NCBI GenBank assembly: GCA_038209155.1 | Contig: JBBQYA010000071.1 | Coordinates: 1-15,759 of the forward strand | DNA length: 15,759 nucleotides | Direction: 5' to 3' | From: JBBQYA01 sp038209155 | GTDB lineage: Bacteria > Bacteroidota > Bacteroidia > Sphingobacteriales > Sphingobacteriaceae | Shown here: positions 1-8,521 of the stretch, one piece after another | How the letters are laid out: the number at the start of each line of letters is the position of its first letter | Numbering within the stretch: the stretch's first letter is position 1 | Made by a program: the position numbers and the translations under genes | Notes under the pieces: model-generated | Databases searched by the model: none | What the model was told of the DNA's origin: nothing | What the model saw: the letters and a program-made list of their open reading frames with translations, nothing else

Positions 1-15
1 TATATTTCACAATCC

Positions 16-990
16 CTAATACTCTCTCACCATCAATCCTTCTGCAAACGTTAAAAGTTTTTCAGAATTTTCTGATTTTATAGACAAGGCTTTGCAATTG
101 GAAATAGCTAGCTCAAAATATTTGTCGATTTCTTTTTCTGCTAATTCTTTGATGTTCAGGTTATCGTAAAGTTGAGTGATTGCATTAATTTTGTCGTTTT
201 CGATAAAGTTTTTATTCTCTAACCAAAAGTTTAATTCTGTGAGATTATGCTCTCTTGCTAACTGCTTGGCAGAGATCAGCATAAAGGTTTTTTTATTGGT
301 TAGGATGTCTCCTCCTACTTTTTTACCAAATTTGCCGGGATCTCCATATACATCCAAAAGATCATCTTGCAGTTGGAAAGCAATACCCATATTTTTTCCG
401 AATTCGTAAAAATGCTTTTGGATTTCTGCATCTGCTTTGCCAATAATTGAACCAATTTGAAGACTTGCTGCTAATAAAACTGCTGTTTTTAGACTGATCA
501 TTTTTATGTACTGTGAAATAGAAACTTCATTTTGATTTTCATAATTCATGTCCAATTGTTGACCTTCACAAACGGAAACAGCAGTATTATTGAAGATTTC
601 AAGAATAAGTTTTAATTGATCTGGATCAACCGAAAGCATTAATTTATAAGCTTCTACCAACATTACATCCCCCGAAAGAATCGCAGTATTATTATTCCAT
701 TTCTCATGAACAGTGGGTTTCCCTCGGCGCAGTGGTGCATTGTCCATAATGTCATCATGCATTAAAGTGAAATTGTGAAAAACTTCAATTGCAACTGCAG
801 CTTTTATAGCTTTTTGAATATTTCCGCCCACAGCATCACAAGCCATCAACACTAAGGAGGGTCTTAATCTCTTGCCGCCCAAAGACATGAGATAAGAAAT
901 AGGTTCGTATAATTCTAATGGATGATTAGGATATTTTGAATTGGAAATCTCATTTTCAATTAAATTGTAATACGTAGTTAGCCCTTCCAT
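16..990 (-). CDS. trans-polyprenyl diphosphate synthase (FPP/GGPP synthase family)
   Basis: This enzyme condenses isopentenyl diphosphate with an allylic diphosphate to build linear prenyl chains, the precursors of quinone side chains, undecaprenyl carriers or carotenoids. At 324 aa it has the normal family length. Visible motifs are GGKRLRP (residues 38-44), the first aspartate-rich motif DDIMD (79-83) followed by RRGKPTVH, the KT pair (168-169) and the second aspartate-rich motif DDLLD (209-213). The first motif is plain DDxxD, without the two-residue insertion of E. coli-type IspA, and F74 sits five residues before it. In this family that pattern often goes with longer products such as GGPP, so I give no ispA symbol; product length is inference. 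It is the last gene of the minus-strand run, and its ATG lies 2 bp after the rnr stop, so translation is probably coupled. The family call is very secure; the exact product is not. Confidence 0.93.
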   Translation of the reverse strand: MEGLTTYYNLIENEISNSKYPNHPLELYEPISYLMSLGGKRLRPSLVLMACDAVGGNIQKAIKAAVAIEVFHNFTLMHDDIMDNAPLRRGKPTVHEKWNNNTAILSGDVMLVEAYKLMLSVDPDQLKLILEIFNNTAVSVCEGQQLDMNYENQNEVSISQYIKMISLKTAVLLAASLQIGSIIGKADAEIQKHFYEFGKNMGIAFQLQDDLLDVYGDPGKFGKKVGGDILTNKKTFMLISAKQLAREHNLTELNFWLENKNFIENDKINAITQLYDNLNIKELAEKEIDKYFELAISNCKALSIKSENSEKLLTFAEGLMVREY

Positions 991-992
991 AC

Positions 993-3131
993 TTAAAATT
1001 TTTCTTGAACCAAGTTGAAATCAATTTGACGTTTTACTAAGTCCACACTCTTAACTTTGATTTTTACTTCATCGCCTAATTGGTAAACTTTCTTTTTTCT
1101 TTGCCCAATAATACAGTAGTTTTTTTGATCTAAAACATAAAAATCATCATCAATGTCTCTTAATCTGATCATTCCTTCACATTTGTTCTCTAACAATTCT
1201 ACATACATTCCCCATTCTGTAACTCCAGAAATAATTCCTGAATACATTTCTCCAATATTATCTTTCAGATATTCTGCTTGCTTATATTTGGTTGATGCAC
1301 GTTCTGCATCTGCAGCTTTTTTCTCCATATCTGAGGAATGCTTACACTTTTCTTCTAAATCATTTTCTACTTGTGGCTTTCCGCCTTTTAAATAATAATT
1401 GAGCAAGCGGTGCACCATTACATCTGGATATCTACGAATCGGTGAAGTGAAATGTGTGTAAAATTCAAAAGCTAAACCATAATGAAAACTTTTAGTAGTA
1501 GTGTAGATAGCCTTAGACATAGATCTAATAGCCAACGAAGTAAGAACATTTTGTTCCTTTGTTCCTACTACATCATCCATCAATTTATTTAATGATTTTG
1601 AAATTTCTTTGCTTGATTTTGTATTTAATTTATACCCAAATCTGGCTGCGAAAGTGGCAAAAGTTTCTATGTTTTCTGTAGATGGTGCATCGTGGGCTCT
1701 ATACACAAATGGAAATTGGTTTTTCTTACCACCTTTGGTTGCAATAAATTCGGCTACCTTTCTATTAGCCAAAAGCATAAAATCTTCAATCAGTTTATGA
1801 GCATCTTTTCGCTCTTTCACATACACTCCAATAGGTTTTCCGGTTTCGTCTAATTTAAATTTGACTTCCGATGACTCAAAACTAATAGCGCCTTCTTTGA
1901 ATTTTTTATCTCTAAGTTTATAAGCTAATTGATTCAATGTTTTTAATTCAGTCGAATAATCTCCAATTTCTGTTTCTAGAATTTCCTGAACTTCTTCATA
2001 ACTAAATCTTCTATCAGAATAAATAATAGTTTTTCCAAACCATTGTTCCAAAATTTCTGCTTCATTATTCAAAACAAATACGGCAGCAAAACATAATTTA
2101 TCCTCATGCGGACGAAGAGAGCAAAGGCCGTTTGAAAGATTCTCAGGCAACATGGGAATCACTCGATCTACCAAATAAACGCTTGTTGCCCGTTCATAAG
2201 CTTCGTCATCCAAAGCTGTATTGGGTTTTACATAATGTGAAACATCAGCAATGTGAACTCCAATCTCGAAGTTTCCATTTTCTAATTTTTTGAAACTGAT
2301 TGCATCATCAAAATCTTTTGCATCTACTGGATCAATAGTGAAGGTTAGAATCTCTCTGAAATCTTTTCTTAGCGCAATTTCATCTTGAGAAATAATATCA
2401 TTTATCCCTTCTGATTCTTGTTCAACTTTTAAAGGAAACTCCAAAGGAAATCCAAAATCTGCAAGAATTGCATTCATTTCGGTATTGTTCTCCCCTCTTT
2501 TTCCTAAAACATGAATTATTTCGCCTATTGGATTTTTTGCTCCTTTTGGCCATTCTATAATTCTTGCCAATGCTTTATCACCGTCTTTTGCTCCTTTTAT
2601 CTGATCCAGCGGAATCATTATATCATGGTTCATTTTCCGATTGTCGGGAACTAGAAAAGCAAATTTATGAGATAGTTGAACGATACCCACAAATTCCATT
2701 TTCTTTCGTTCTAAAATTTCTATTACCTCTCCTTCTAGTTTTTTCCCATTATTGGTAGCAAAAACAAATGCTTTTACCAAATCTCCATGCAAAGCTTCAC
2801 GTAGCATTCTGGGAGCAATAAACACATCTTCCGATTCATTTTCCTGCACCAAAAAAGCAGATCCAGAAGCAGTCATATCTATTCTTCCAGTAATATAATT
2901 TTTGGTTTGTTTAATTTTATATTTTCCTTTTGAAATTTCTTTAAGATCCCCAGATTCTACCATATCTTTCAGTAAATCAGACAACATATCTCGGGAAATT
3001 GAATCTTTGATGTAAAGAGCTGCGGCTATTTGTTTGTAGTTATATTCTCTAGTAGAATTTTTATTGAAATAGTTTAATACGGATTCGCTTAATGCTTTTT
3101 TTAAAGCTTGTAAAGAGCGTGGTTGAGTCAT
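993..3131 (-). CDS. rnr: ribonuclease R (RNB-family 3'-5' exoribonuclease)
   Basis: RNase R is a processive 3'-5' exoribonuclease that degrades structured RNA and takes part in rRNA and tmRNA-linked quality control in the cytoplasm. The 712-aa protein shows the full family order: an N-terminal winged-helix region (about 8-75), two cold-shock-like OB folds (about 78-210), the RNB catalytic domain (about 255-590) and a C-terminal S1 domain (about 625-710). The catalytic aspartates are in the segment TIDPVDAKDFDDAIS as D267, D273, D275 and D276, matching the four metal-binding aspartates known in E. coli RNase R. The long lysine-rich tail of the E. coli enzyme is missing; the protein stops just after S1. 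The helix-turn-helix and the length favour RNase R over RNase II. It lies 24 bp after the secreted-protein gene and 2 bp before the prenyl synthase gene, and is probably co-transcribed with both. Confidence 0.96.
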   Translation of the reverse strand: MTQPRSLQALKKALSESVLNYFNKNSTREYNYKQIAAALYIKDSISRDMLSDLLKDMVESGDLKEISKGKYKIKQTKNYITGRIDMTASGSAFLVQENESEDVFIAPRMLREALHGDLVKAFVFATNNGKKLEGEVIEILERKKMEFVGIVQLSHKFAFLVPDNRKMNHDIMIPLDQIKGAKDGDKALARIIEWPKGAKNPIGEIIHVLGKRGENNTEMNAILADFGFPLEFPLKVEQESEGINDIISQDEIALRKDFREILTFTIDPVDAKDFDDAISFKKLENGNFEIGVHIADVSHYVKPNTALDDEAYERATSVYLVDRVIPMLPENLSNGLCSLRPHEDKLCFAAVFVLNNEAEILEQWFGKTIIYSDRRFSYEEVQEILETEIGDYSTELKTLNQLAYKLRDKKFKEGAISFESSEVKFKLDETGKPIGVYVKERKDAHKLIEDFMLLANRKVAEFIATKGGKKNQFPFVYRAHDAPSTENIETFATFAARFGYKLNTKSSKEISKSLNKLMDDVVGTKEQNVLTSLAIRSMSKAIYTTTKSFHYGLAFEFYTHFTSPIRRYPDVMVHRLLNYYLKGGKPQVENDLEEKCKHSSDMEKKAADAERASTKYKQAEYLKDNIGEMYSGIISGVTEWGMYVELLENKCEGMIRLRDIDDDFYVLDQKNYCIIGQRKKKVYQLGDEVKIKVKSVDLVKRQIDFNLVQEKF

Positions 3132-3155
3132 GAATTTAAATTTTATTAAGCTTAA

Positions 3156-4679
3156 TTATGGAAAAATCACCATAATCGTTCCTCGTTTTTCTATTACACG
3201 GCCGTCTTGTTTTTTTCCACTAATTAAATAAACAAAGACGCTTGTGTAAGAAACATTTCCAGTTGGAAGCTTACCATCCCAACCAACATCTTGATCATTT
3301 GTTGCAAAAACTAATCCTCCCCAGCGATCATATATTTTCAATGAGTATTCTTTTTGCTCTATACCAACCAAAACTGGTTTAAAAATGGGATTGGCTCCAC
3401 CAGGCGTAAAGGCATCAGGACAGAATATATTGTTTTCAGGAAAGACGCAAATAGTATTTGATTGATTTATGCCATTTGTGCCGTATTGACTGGTCTTTTC
3501 TCTTGCAATTATTTTATAGCAATTAGAAGTTGATTTTAAAATAACTCCTGTATCACCATCTAAAAAAAGATTAACCGATTGATCAAAACTGCCAATTAGA
3601 AAATCATTTCTGTATAAATCATAAATTTTAGCATCGTTTTCCCATCCTTCTACTCTATTCCAAGTTATTTCATTTGAAAAATCTTTGAAAGTTTTCGTTT
3701 GAAGCAAAACTGTATTTAATATTTGCGAATTAAATGTTCCAACTGGGCAAGTAGTTTGAGCTACCACCCGATAGTAATACACTTCAGAAACATCCTTTTG
3801 AAACTGAAAATAAAGAAACGCGGTATTCCCTTGCTGAATAATGGTGTCTAGGTTATTAAAATTGAGGTTTGAATTACTCCTTTGTAAAATGTAAATAATG
3901 GGTGCTGTAGATTGTCCAGCAATCCAAGATATTTTGATGGTATCATTATTATTGTCAATAGATGCTTCATATAAATAAACATGATCTGGAAATGTACCAA
4001 AAGAAGGAAAAAAGGTTTTGATATTAGAGCTGGAGGTTTTGCCGGGAATGTTAGAAACCGCTCGAACAAAAAATTTATTATCCGTATCGCTTTTTAAGTT
4101 TTTGAAAACATAATTATACAAAGTTGCACCACCGACAATAGAATCTACTTGCGTAAATGCTCCACCACTTTGTGAAACAAATATTCGGTAAACTCTTATT
4201 CCTTCTGTCCAACCTTCATACGCATTCCAAGAAAGTGAAATTTGTTGCGAACAAGCATCAAAGAAATTTTCTGACAAAAAAATAGTCGAATGAGTAGCAC
4301 TAAATCCAGAATTTCTTCTATTATCAATATGGGAAGCCACCACCGAAAAAACTTCTTTTTCAGTTTCAGCTAAGGATTCAACAAAAATGCCAGTTGCTAA
4401 TTTTGCATCCGTGTAAATAAAGCTATTCTGATTTGCAGAAACGCTATCTAAAGTGATGAGTGCTGGAGGTACACTTTTATAGATGAAATAACTATCTCTG
4501 TTAGGTTCAACGGTTGAAGCCCAAGTAATTACTGCTAATTGCTTAAGTCCAGTTTGTGTAGAAAATGTTTGAACGGTTACAGAATCTATGATGGGTAAAG
4601 ATAAATTTTGGCTATAAGCTTTTAAGCTAAAAATAACTTGAATTAAAATAATAAAAACCAAAACTTTTTTTACATCCAT
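3156..4679 (-). CDS. secreted Fn3-like protein with gliding-motility/T9SS type B C-terminal domain
   Basis: This is a predicted exported surface or extracellular protein. I start it at the ATG at 4679: it begins MDVKK followed by a hydrophobic stretch and an AYS-Q cleavage-like site near residue 22, a good signal peptide. A TTG in frame at 4691 would overlap the upstream gene and only adds residues before the signal. The body (about 27-405) reads as four fibronectin-III-like beta-sandwich units, each with a W-containing strand (e.g. ISLSWNAYEGW, NEITWNRVEGW) and a later aromatic/V-rich strand (e.g. YYYRVVAQT). Residues 420-507 match the gliding-motility-associated C-terminal domain: CPDAFTPGG, then IYDRWGGLVF and GWDG. 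In Bacteroidota this domain directs export by the type IX system. No enzymatic domain is visible, so a structural or adhesive role is possible but unproven. The ATG is 4 bp after the M16 stop. Confidence 0.87.
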   Translation of the reverse strand: MDVKKVLVFIILIQVIFSLKAYSQNLSLPIIDSVTVQTFSTQTGLKQLAVITWASTVEPNRDSYFIYKSVPPALITLDSVSANQNSFIYTDAKLATGIFVESLAETEKEVFSVVASHIDNRRNSGFSATHSTIFLSENFFDACSQQISLSWNAYEGWTEGIRVYRIFVSQSGGAFTQVDSIVGGATLYNYVFKNLKSDTDNKFFVRAVSNIPGKTSSSNIKTFFPSFGTFPDHVYLYEASIDNNNDTIKISWIAGQSTAPIIYILQRSNSNLNFNNLDTIIQQGNTAFLYFQFQKDVSEVYYYRVVAQTTCPVGTFNSQILNTVLLQTKTFKDFSNEITWNRVEGWENDAKIYDLYRNDFLIGSFDQSVNLFLDGDTGVILKSTSNCYKIIAREKTSQYGTNGINQSNTICVFPENNIFCPDAFTPGGANPIFKPVLVGIEQKEYSLKIYDRWGGLVFATNDQDVGWDGKLPTGNVSYTSVFVYLISGKKQDGRVIEKRGTIMVIFP

Positions 4680-4683
4680 TTTT

Positions 4684-5964
4684 TTACCCAACTAAAACGC
4701 TAGTGAATTCTTTTATTTTTAAATATTTTTTGGCCAACGATTTAATTTCATCTGCAGAAATCGTTTTAACTATGTGAATAAATTGATCATAATAATCATA
4801 ATCTAAATTATAAAAAAGTATCCCTTTTAATTTATCAGCATGAGAAAAAGCGTTTTCTATACTTCCTAACATGGTTCCTAATAAATAATTCCTTACTAAA
4901 TCTAATTCCGAATCACTTACATTTTCTGTTTTCAAACGTTCAATCTCTTTAAAAATTTCTACCAAAGTTGCTTCATGAACTTCTTTTCCAACTTCTGTGC
5001 TAATGAAAAAATAAGCATCCTGCTGTAAAGAAACTAATCGACTTCCGATTCCATAGGTATAACCTTTATCTTCTCTAATATTAGCCATTAATCTAGATCC
5101 AAAATAACCGCCCAAAATGGTACTTAAAATCTGAAACCCAATATAATCAGGATGTGTTTTTTGTATGGCTTTTATTCCAATTCGTATAGCAGTTTGCAAG
5201 GCATCCGATTTTTCTATGTACGTTTTACCGATTTCAGGAAAATGATTTTTATGAATTACTTTTTGATAGCTAATTGGAGTCGAGCTTATTTCAGCAAAAT
5301 GATTTTCAACAGTTGAAATGGTAGTATCTATTAATTTTCCGGCAATGATTAAAGTACAATTTTGAGTGGTGTAATATTGATGATGAAATAAAACTAAACT
5401 ATCTCGAGTAATTAAATCCATATCCTGCATTTGTGCATTAAAACCATAAGGATGCTCTGAGCCAAATAATTTTTCATTAAATATTTTTCGGCATTCGTAG
5501 TCATTTTTCTTTTTATTAACTGCCAGTTTCTGTTTATTGTTGGCAATAAAAGTGTCCAATTCATTCTGCGGAAATGTTGGACGAAAAATTAATTCCGAAA
5601 AAACTGGCAATAAGGTTTCTAAATGCTTATTTAGACAATATAAAGTGACATAAGCCCGATCAAAATCTACTTCTGTTTGTAAAAAAGCACCATGAAAATC
5701 GAAGAAATCCGCAATTTGAGAACCGCTCATAGAAGAAGTTCCTTCTATTATTAAAGTGTTTACAACATTAGAGGATAGATGCACTTTTTCATTCCAGTTT
5801 CCCGCATCGAAAATCGCTTCTAATCGTATAACTTCTTCTTTTCCAGCGTTTATGGTGTAAAAAGAAATCCCGTTGTGTAACTGCTTTTTATTAGATTTTA
5901 ATATGGTTAAATCTTCTATTTCTTTCGCCTCAGGCGCAATACTTCTATCTAAAAAGGATATCAT
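4684..5964 (-). CDS. M16 family peptidase homologue, zinc site lost (probable non-catalytic subunit)
   Basis: This is a 426-aa protein with the two-lobe M16B (pitrilysin/MPP-like) layout. Where active members carry HxxEH, this one reads NVVNT (66-70) inside the otherwise recognisable stretch leading to LIIEGTSS, so both histidines and the glutamate are replaced and it cannot bind catalytic zinc in the usual way. The C-terminal half keeps the substrate-binding arginine/tyrosine pair in GSRLMANIREDKGYTYG (R297 and Y304). In known heterodimeric M16 enzymes, such as mitochondrial processing peptidase and bacterial two-subunit relatives, one subunit supplies the zinc site and the other the R/Y pair. 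The adjacent upstream gene fits as partner. No signal peptide is visible, so a cytoplasmic location is inferred. The start is the ATG 12 bp after the upstream M16 stop. Confidence 0.92.
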   Translation of the reverse strand: MISFLDRSIAPEAKEIEDLTILKSNKKQLHNGISFYTINAGKEEVIRLEAIFDAGNWNEKVHLSSNVVNTLIIEGTSSMSGSQIADFFDFHGAFLQTEVDFDRAYVTLYCLNKHLETLLPVFSELIFRPTFPQNELDTFIANNKQKLAVNKKKNDYECRKIFNEKLFGSEHPYGFNAQMQDMDLITRDSLVLFHHQYYTTQNCTLIIAGKLIDTTISTVENHFAEISSTPISYQKVIHKNHFPEIGKTYIEKSDALQTAIRIGIKAIQKTHPDYIGFQILSTILGGYFGSRLMANIREDKGYTYGIGSRLVSLQQDAYFFISTEVGKEVHEATLVEIFKEIERLKTENVSDSELDLVRNYLLGTMLGSIENAFSHADKLKGILFYNLDYDYYDQFIHIVKTISADEIKSLAKKYLKIKEFTSVLVG

Positions 5965-5976
5965 TAATACTTGAGT

Positions 5977-7212
5977 CTAATTTTTTAAATAATATAAAGT
6001 GGAAGAATTTCTTTCATCAAACAAAATAGCAGCTTGGTTTTTAATTTCGTCTGCCGTAATGGATTGATAAATTTCTATTTCGGTATTGATCATTTTTGCA
6101 TCGCCCATTAATTCGTAATAAGCTAGATTCATGGCTTTGTTCAATAAACTCATTTCCCCGAAAATAAAAGTTGATTCCGATTTGTTTTTAACTTTTTGCA
6201 ATTCATTTTCGGGAACCAAATCAGAAATAAGTTGATTTAATTCTTTCATAATCGCCTTTTCTGCTATTTCTACAGAAATGTTTTCACTCAATTTTCCTTC
6301 TACTATAAACATTCCAGCATCCATATCCCCAGATACATAGGCATTAATTTCGCTGAAAAGCTTTTGTTCTTTTAATAAACTTTGATGCAATCTGGATGAA
6401 TTTCCTCGAGATAAAATATCAGACATAAGATCCGATACATAATATTCTCTGCTTTTACGATTACTCATGTGAAATACTTTGTAAATAGCATCAGCAGGTA
6501 CATCTCTATATACTGTTTTAGTTTTTGCTTCGGTTTGTTTAGGTTCTTGAGGCAGATTCCTTACATACTTTTCACCTTGAGGAATAGAACCAAACCATTT
6601 TTCTGCTTGTTTTTCTATTTCAGAAGTGTTTACATTGCCAGCGATCACCACAATGGCATTTTGTGGATTATAATGTTTTTTAAAAAATGCTTTTACATCA
6701 TCAATTTCTGCATTTTCTATGTGAGATAATTCCTTACCAATAGTGGCCCAACGATAAGGATGAACCTGATAAACTAATTCTCGAAGTAATAACCAAACAT
6801 CGCCATAAGGCTGATTTAAGTAACGTTGTTTAAATTCTTCACACACCACATTTTTTTGAACTTCCAAACTTTTTTCAGAAAATGCTAAATTCAACATCCT
6901 GTCAGATTCCAGCCAAAGAGCTGTTTCAAAATTTTGAGATGGAATTTGAATATAATAATTCGTTATGTCATTACTGGTAAAAGCATTATTTTCTCCTCCT
7001 ACTCTTTGTAATGGCTCATCGTAAACTGGAATATTTACAGATCCTCCAAACATTAAATGCTCAAAAAGATGAGCAAAACCTGTTTGTTCGGGGTTTTCAT
7101 CTCGTGCTCCCACATCGTATAACACGTTCACTACACACATTGGATTGGTAATATCTTCGTGAATAAGTAGTTTTAAACCATTTGATAAGTGTACTTTTTT
7201 ATAATCAATCAT
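5977..7212 (-). CDS. M16 family zinc metallopeptidase (catalytic subunit)
   Basis: This 411-aa zinc peptidase has the inverted zinc motif HLFEH at 48-52 (zinc ligands H48 and H52, catalytic E51) and the downstream acidic ligand in NVVCEEF (E125 or E126), at the usual M16 distance. It begins directly in the first beta strand (MIDYKKVHLSNGLKLL), with no signal peptide, so it is probably cytoplasmic. Its C-terminal half reads SSRLHQSLLKEQKLFSEINAY where other members have the R/Y pair, so substrate-binding residues seem weakened; these are retained in the next gene. Together the two look like an alpha/beta pair. It is the first gene of the minus-strand run and is divergent from mqnC. An AAGGA sequence about 10 bp upstream of the ATG gives a plausible ribosome binding site. 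The substrate cannot be told from sequence. Confidence 0.94.
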   Translation of the reverse strand: MIDYKKVHLSNGLKLLIHEDITNPMCVVNVLYDVGARDENPEQTGFAHLFEHLMFGGSVNIPVYDEPLQRVGGENNAFTSNDITNYYIQIPSQNFETALWLESDRMLNLAFSEKSLEVQKNVVCEEFKQRYLNQPYGDVWLLLRELVYQVHPYRWATIGKELSHIENAEIDDVKAFFKKHYNPQNAIVVIAGNVNTSEIEKQAEKWFGSIPQGEKYVRNLPQEPKQTEAKTKTVYRDVPADAIYKVFHMSNRKSREYYVSDLMSDILSRGNSSRLHQSLLKEQKLFSEINAYVSGDMDAGMFIVEGKLSENISVEIAEKAIMKELNQLISDLVPENELQKVKNKSESTFIFGEMSLLNKAMNLAYYELMGDAKMINTEIEIYQSITADEIKNQAAILFDERNSSTLYYLKN

Positions 7213-7246
7213 TCGTTTATATCCTTCATAAAAGTTCTAAAAATAG

Positions 7247-7254
7247 TACTTTTG
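7247..7254 (+). promoter_or_regulatory. candidate -7 promoter element for mqnC
   Basis: TACTTTTG matches the Bacteroidota -7 consensus TAnnTTTG exactly and lies 80 bp before the chosen mqnC ATG, in the divergent gap. No convincing TTG/TTTG -33 element sits at the expected distance upstream, so this is only a candidate. If used, the leader would be about 70 nt. Confidence 0.35.
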
Positions 7255-7334
7255 AACTAAATTTAGCATGCAAATGGATTTAAATTTAAACATTTTTGAT
7301 CAAAACAATTTTCTACTGCTACTCTTTTATCATT

Positions 7335-8459
7335 ATGAATGTTGACAATCTGCTCAGCCGAGCATTGCAGTTTGAGTTTTTAACTGCCGAAGAAGGTAAA
7401 TATCTGTATTACAATGCTTCTACAGCTGCATTGATGTATACTGGAAACGAACTACGAAAAATTCAAAAGCCAGATGGTATGGTGACTTGGATTATAGATC
7501 GAAATTTAAATACAACTAATGTATGCATCGCTAATTGCAAATTTTGTAATTTTTTTCGACGACCAGGTCATGAAGAAAGCTATATTACCAGCATAGAAGA
7601 ATATAAACGCAAAATAGAAGAGACTTTTAAATATGGCGGTGAGCAATTATTATTGCAAGGTGGCCACCATCCAGATTTAGGTTTGGATTATTATGCCAAT
7701 CTTTTCAGAGAATTAAAAAGCCTTTATCCTAATCTAAAATTGCACTCTCTTGGGCCGCCAGAAATTGCACACATTACTAAACTTGAAAAATCTACGCATA
7801 CCGAGGTTCTAAAAACTTTGATGGAAGCAGGTTTAGATTCATTACCTGGCGCTGGTGCAGAAATATTAAATGATCGTGTACGCAGATTAATTAGTAAAGG
7901 AAAATGCAGCGGGAAAGAATGGTTAGATGTAATGCGAGCTGCCCACCAATTAAACTTAACTACCTCCGCCACCATGATGTTTGGTCATGTGGAAACTATA
8001 GAAGAACGTTTTGAACATTTGGTTTGGTTGAGAGAAGTGCAATCAGAAAAACCAGAAAATGCAAAAGGTTTTTTAGCTTTTATACCTTGGCCATTTATGG
8101 ATGATGGTACTTTATTAAAACGAATTCGAGGAATTAAAAATACCATTACAGCAGACGAATACATTCGTATGATAGCTTTAAGCAGAATAATGTTGCCAAA
8201 TGTGAAAAATATTCAAGCTTCTTGGTTGACAGTCGGAAAAGAAACCGCTCAACTTTGTTTGCATGCTGGAGCTAATGATTTTGGATCGATAATGATTGAA
8301 GAAAATGTAGTTTCAGCCGCTGGAGCTCCACACCGTTTCACTGCGCAAGGAATTCAAGATTCGATTTTGGCTGCTGGTTTTACTCCACAATTAAGAACAC
8401 AACAATACGAATTCAGAGAATTGCCAGCTAATATGGAACAACAGGTTATTGATTATTGA
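7335..8459 (+). CDS. mqnC: cyclic dehypoxanthinyl futalosine synthase (radical SAM, menaquinone futalosine pathway)
   Basis: MqnC is a radical-SAM enzyme that cyclises dehypoxanthinyl futalosine to the spiro product in the futalosine route to menaquinone. From the ATG at 7335 the protein is 374 aa, normal for the family. The cluster-binding motif is CIANCKFC with C64, C68 and C71 (CxxxCxxC), followed by NFFRRPG. Further family-like stretches are LLQGGHHPDLGLDYY, the SLPGAGAEIL segment and FGSIMIEENVVSAAGA near the C-terminus. A TTG start at 7296 would add 13 residues (MIKTIFYCYSFII) with no counterpart I recognise in the family, so I reject it. MqnE (same superfamily, earlier step) is the main alternative, but the GGHHP and C-terminal segments favour MqnC. 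No other mqn gene lies in the window. The prenyl synthase at 16-990 could supply the menaquinone side chain; that link is inference. Confidence 0.93.
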   Translation: MNVDNLLSRALQFEFLTAEEGKYLYYNASTAALMYTGNELRKIQKPDGMVTWIIDRNLNTTNVCIANCKFCNFFRRPGHEESYITSIEEYKRKIEETFKYGGEQLLLQGGHHPDLGLDYYANLFRELKSLYPNLKLHSLGPPEIAHITKLEKSTHTEVLKTLMEAGLDSLPGAGAEILNDRVRRLISKGKCSGKEWLDVMRAAHQLNLTTSATMMFGHVETIEERFEHLVWLREVQSEKPENAKGFLAFIPWPFMDDGTLLKRIRGIKNTITADEYIRMIALSRIMLPNVKNIQASWLTVGKETAQLCLHAGANDFGSIMIEENVVSAAGAPHRFTAQGIQDSILAAGFTPQLRTQQYEFRELPANMEQQVIDY

Positions 8460-8483
8460 TTTTTTTAATTTGATTGAATCATA

Positions 8484-8502
8484 GTTCTTTATTTTAAAGA
8501 AC
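8484..8502 (+). terminator. small hairpin after mqnC (weak terminator candidate)
   Basis: GTTCTTTA and TAAAGAAC form a perfect 8-bp inverted repeat around a TTT loop, starting 25 bp after the mqnC stop. The stem is AT-rich and no clean T-run follows, so it may be a weak terminator, an mRNA 3' end, or nothing. Confidence 0.3.
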
Positions 8503-8521
8503 ATACTTACATTTACCTTTC

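Noticed and set aside
4680..4691. TTG at 4691 as the start of the secreted Fn3-like protein
   Set aside because: It overlaps the upstream M16 gene and only lengthens the signal peptide; the ATG at 4679 is a better start.
6469..6729. Open frame on the plus strand inside the catalytic M16 gene
   Set aside because: Lies wholly opposite a well-supported gene and encodes a low-complexity F/Y/I-rich product; the same applies to the other short opposite-strand frames in this window.
7279..7290. TTTAAATTTAAA palindrome in the M16/mqnC gap
   Set aside because: A/T-only low-complexity sequence; expected by chance at this base composition.
7296..7334. TTG start giving 13 extra residues before MqnC
   Set aside because: The added residues do not look like the family's N-terminus, and the ATG at 7335 gives the expected length.
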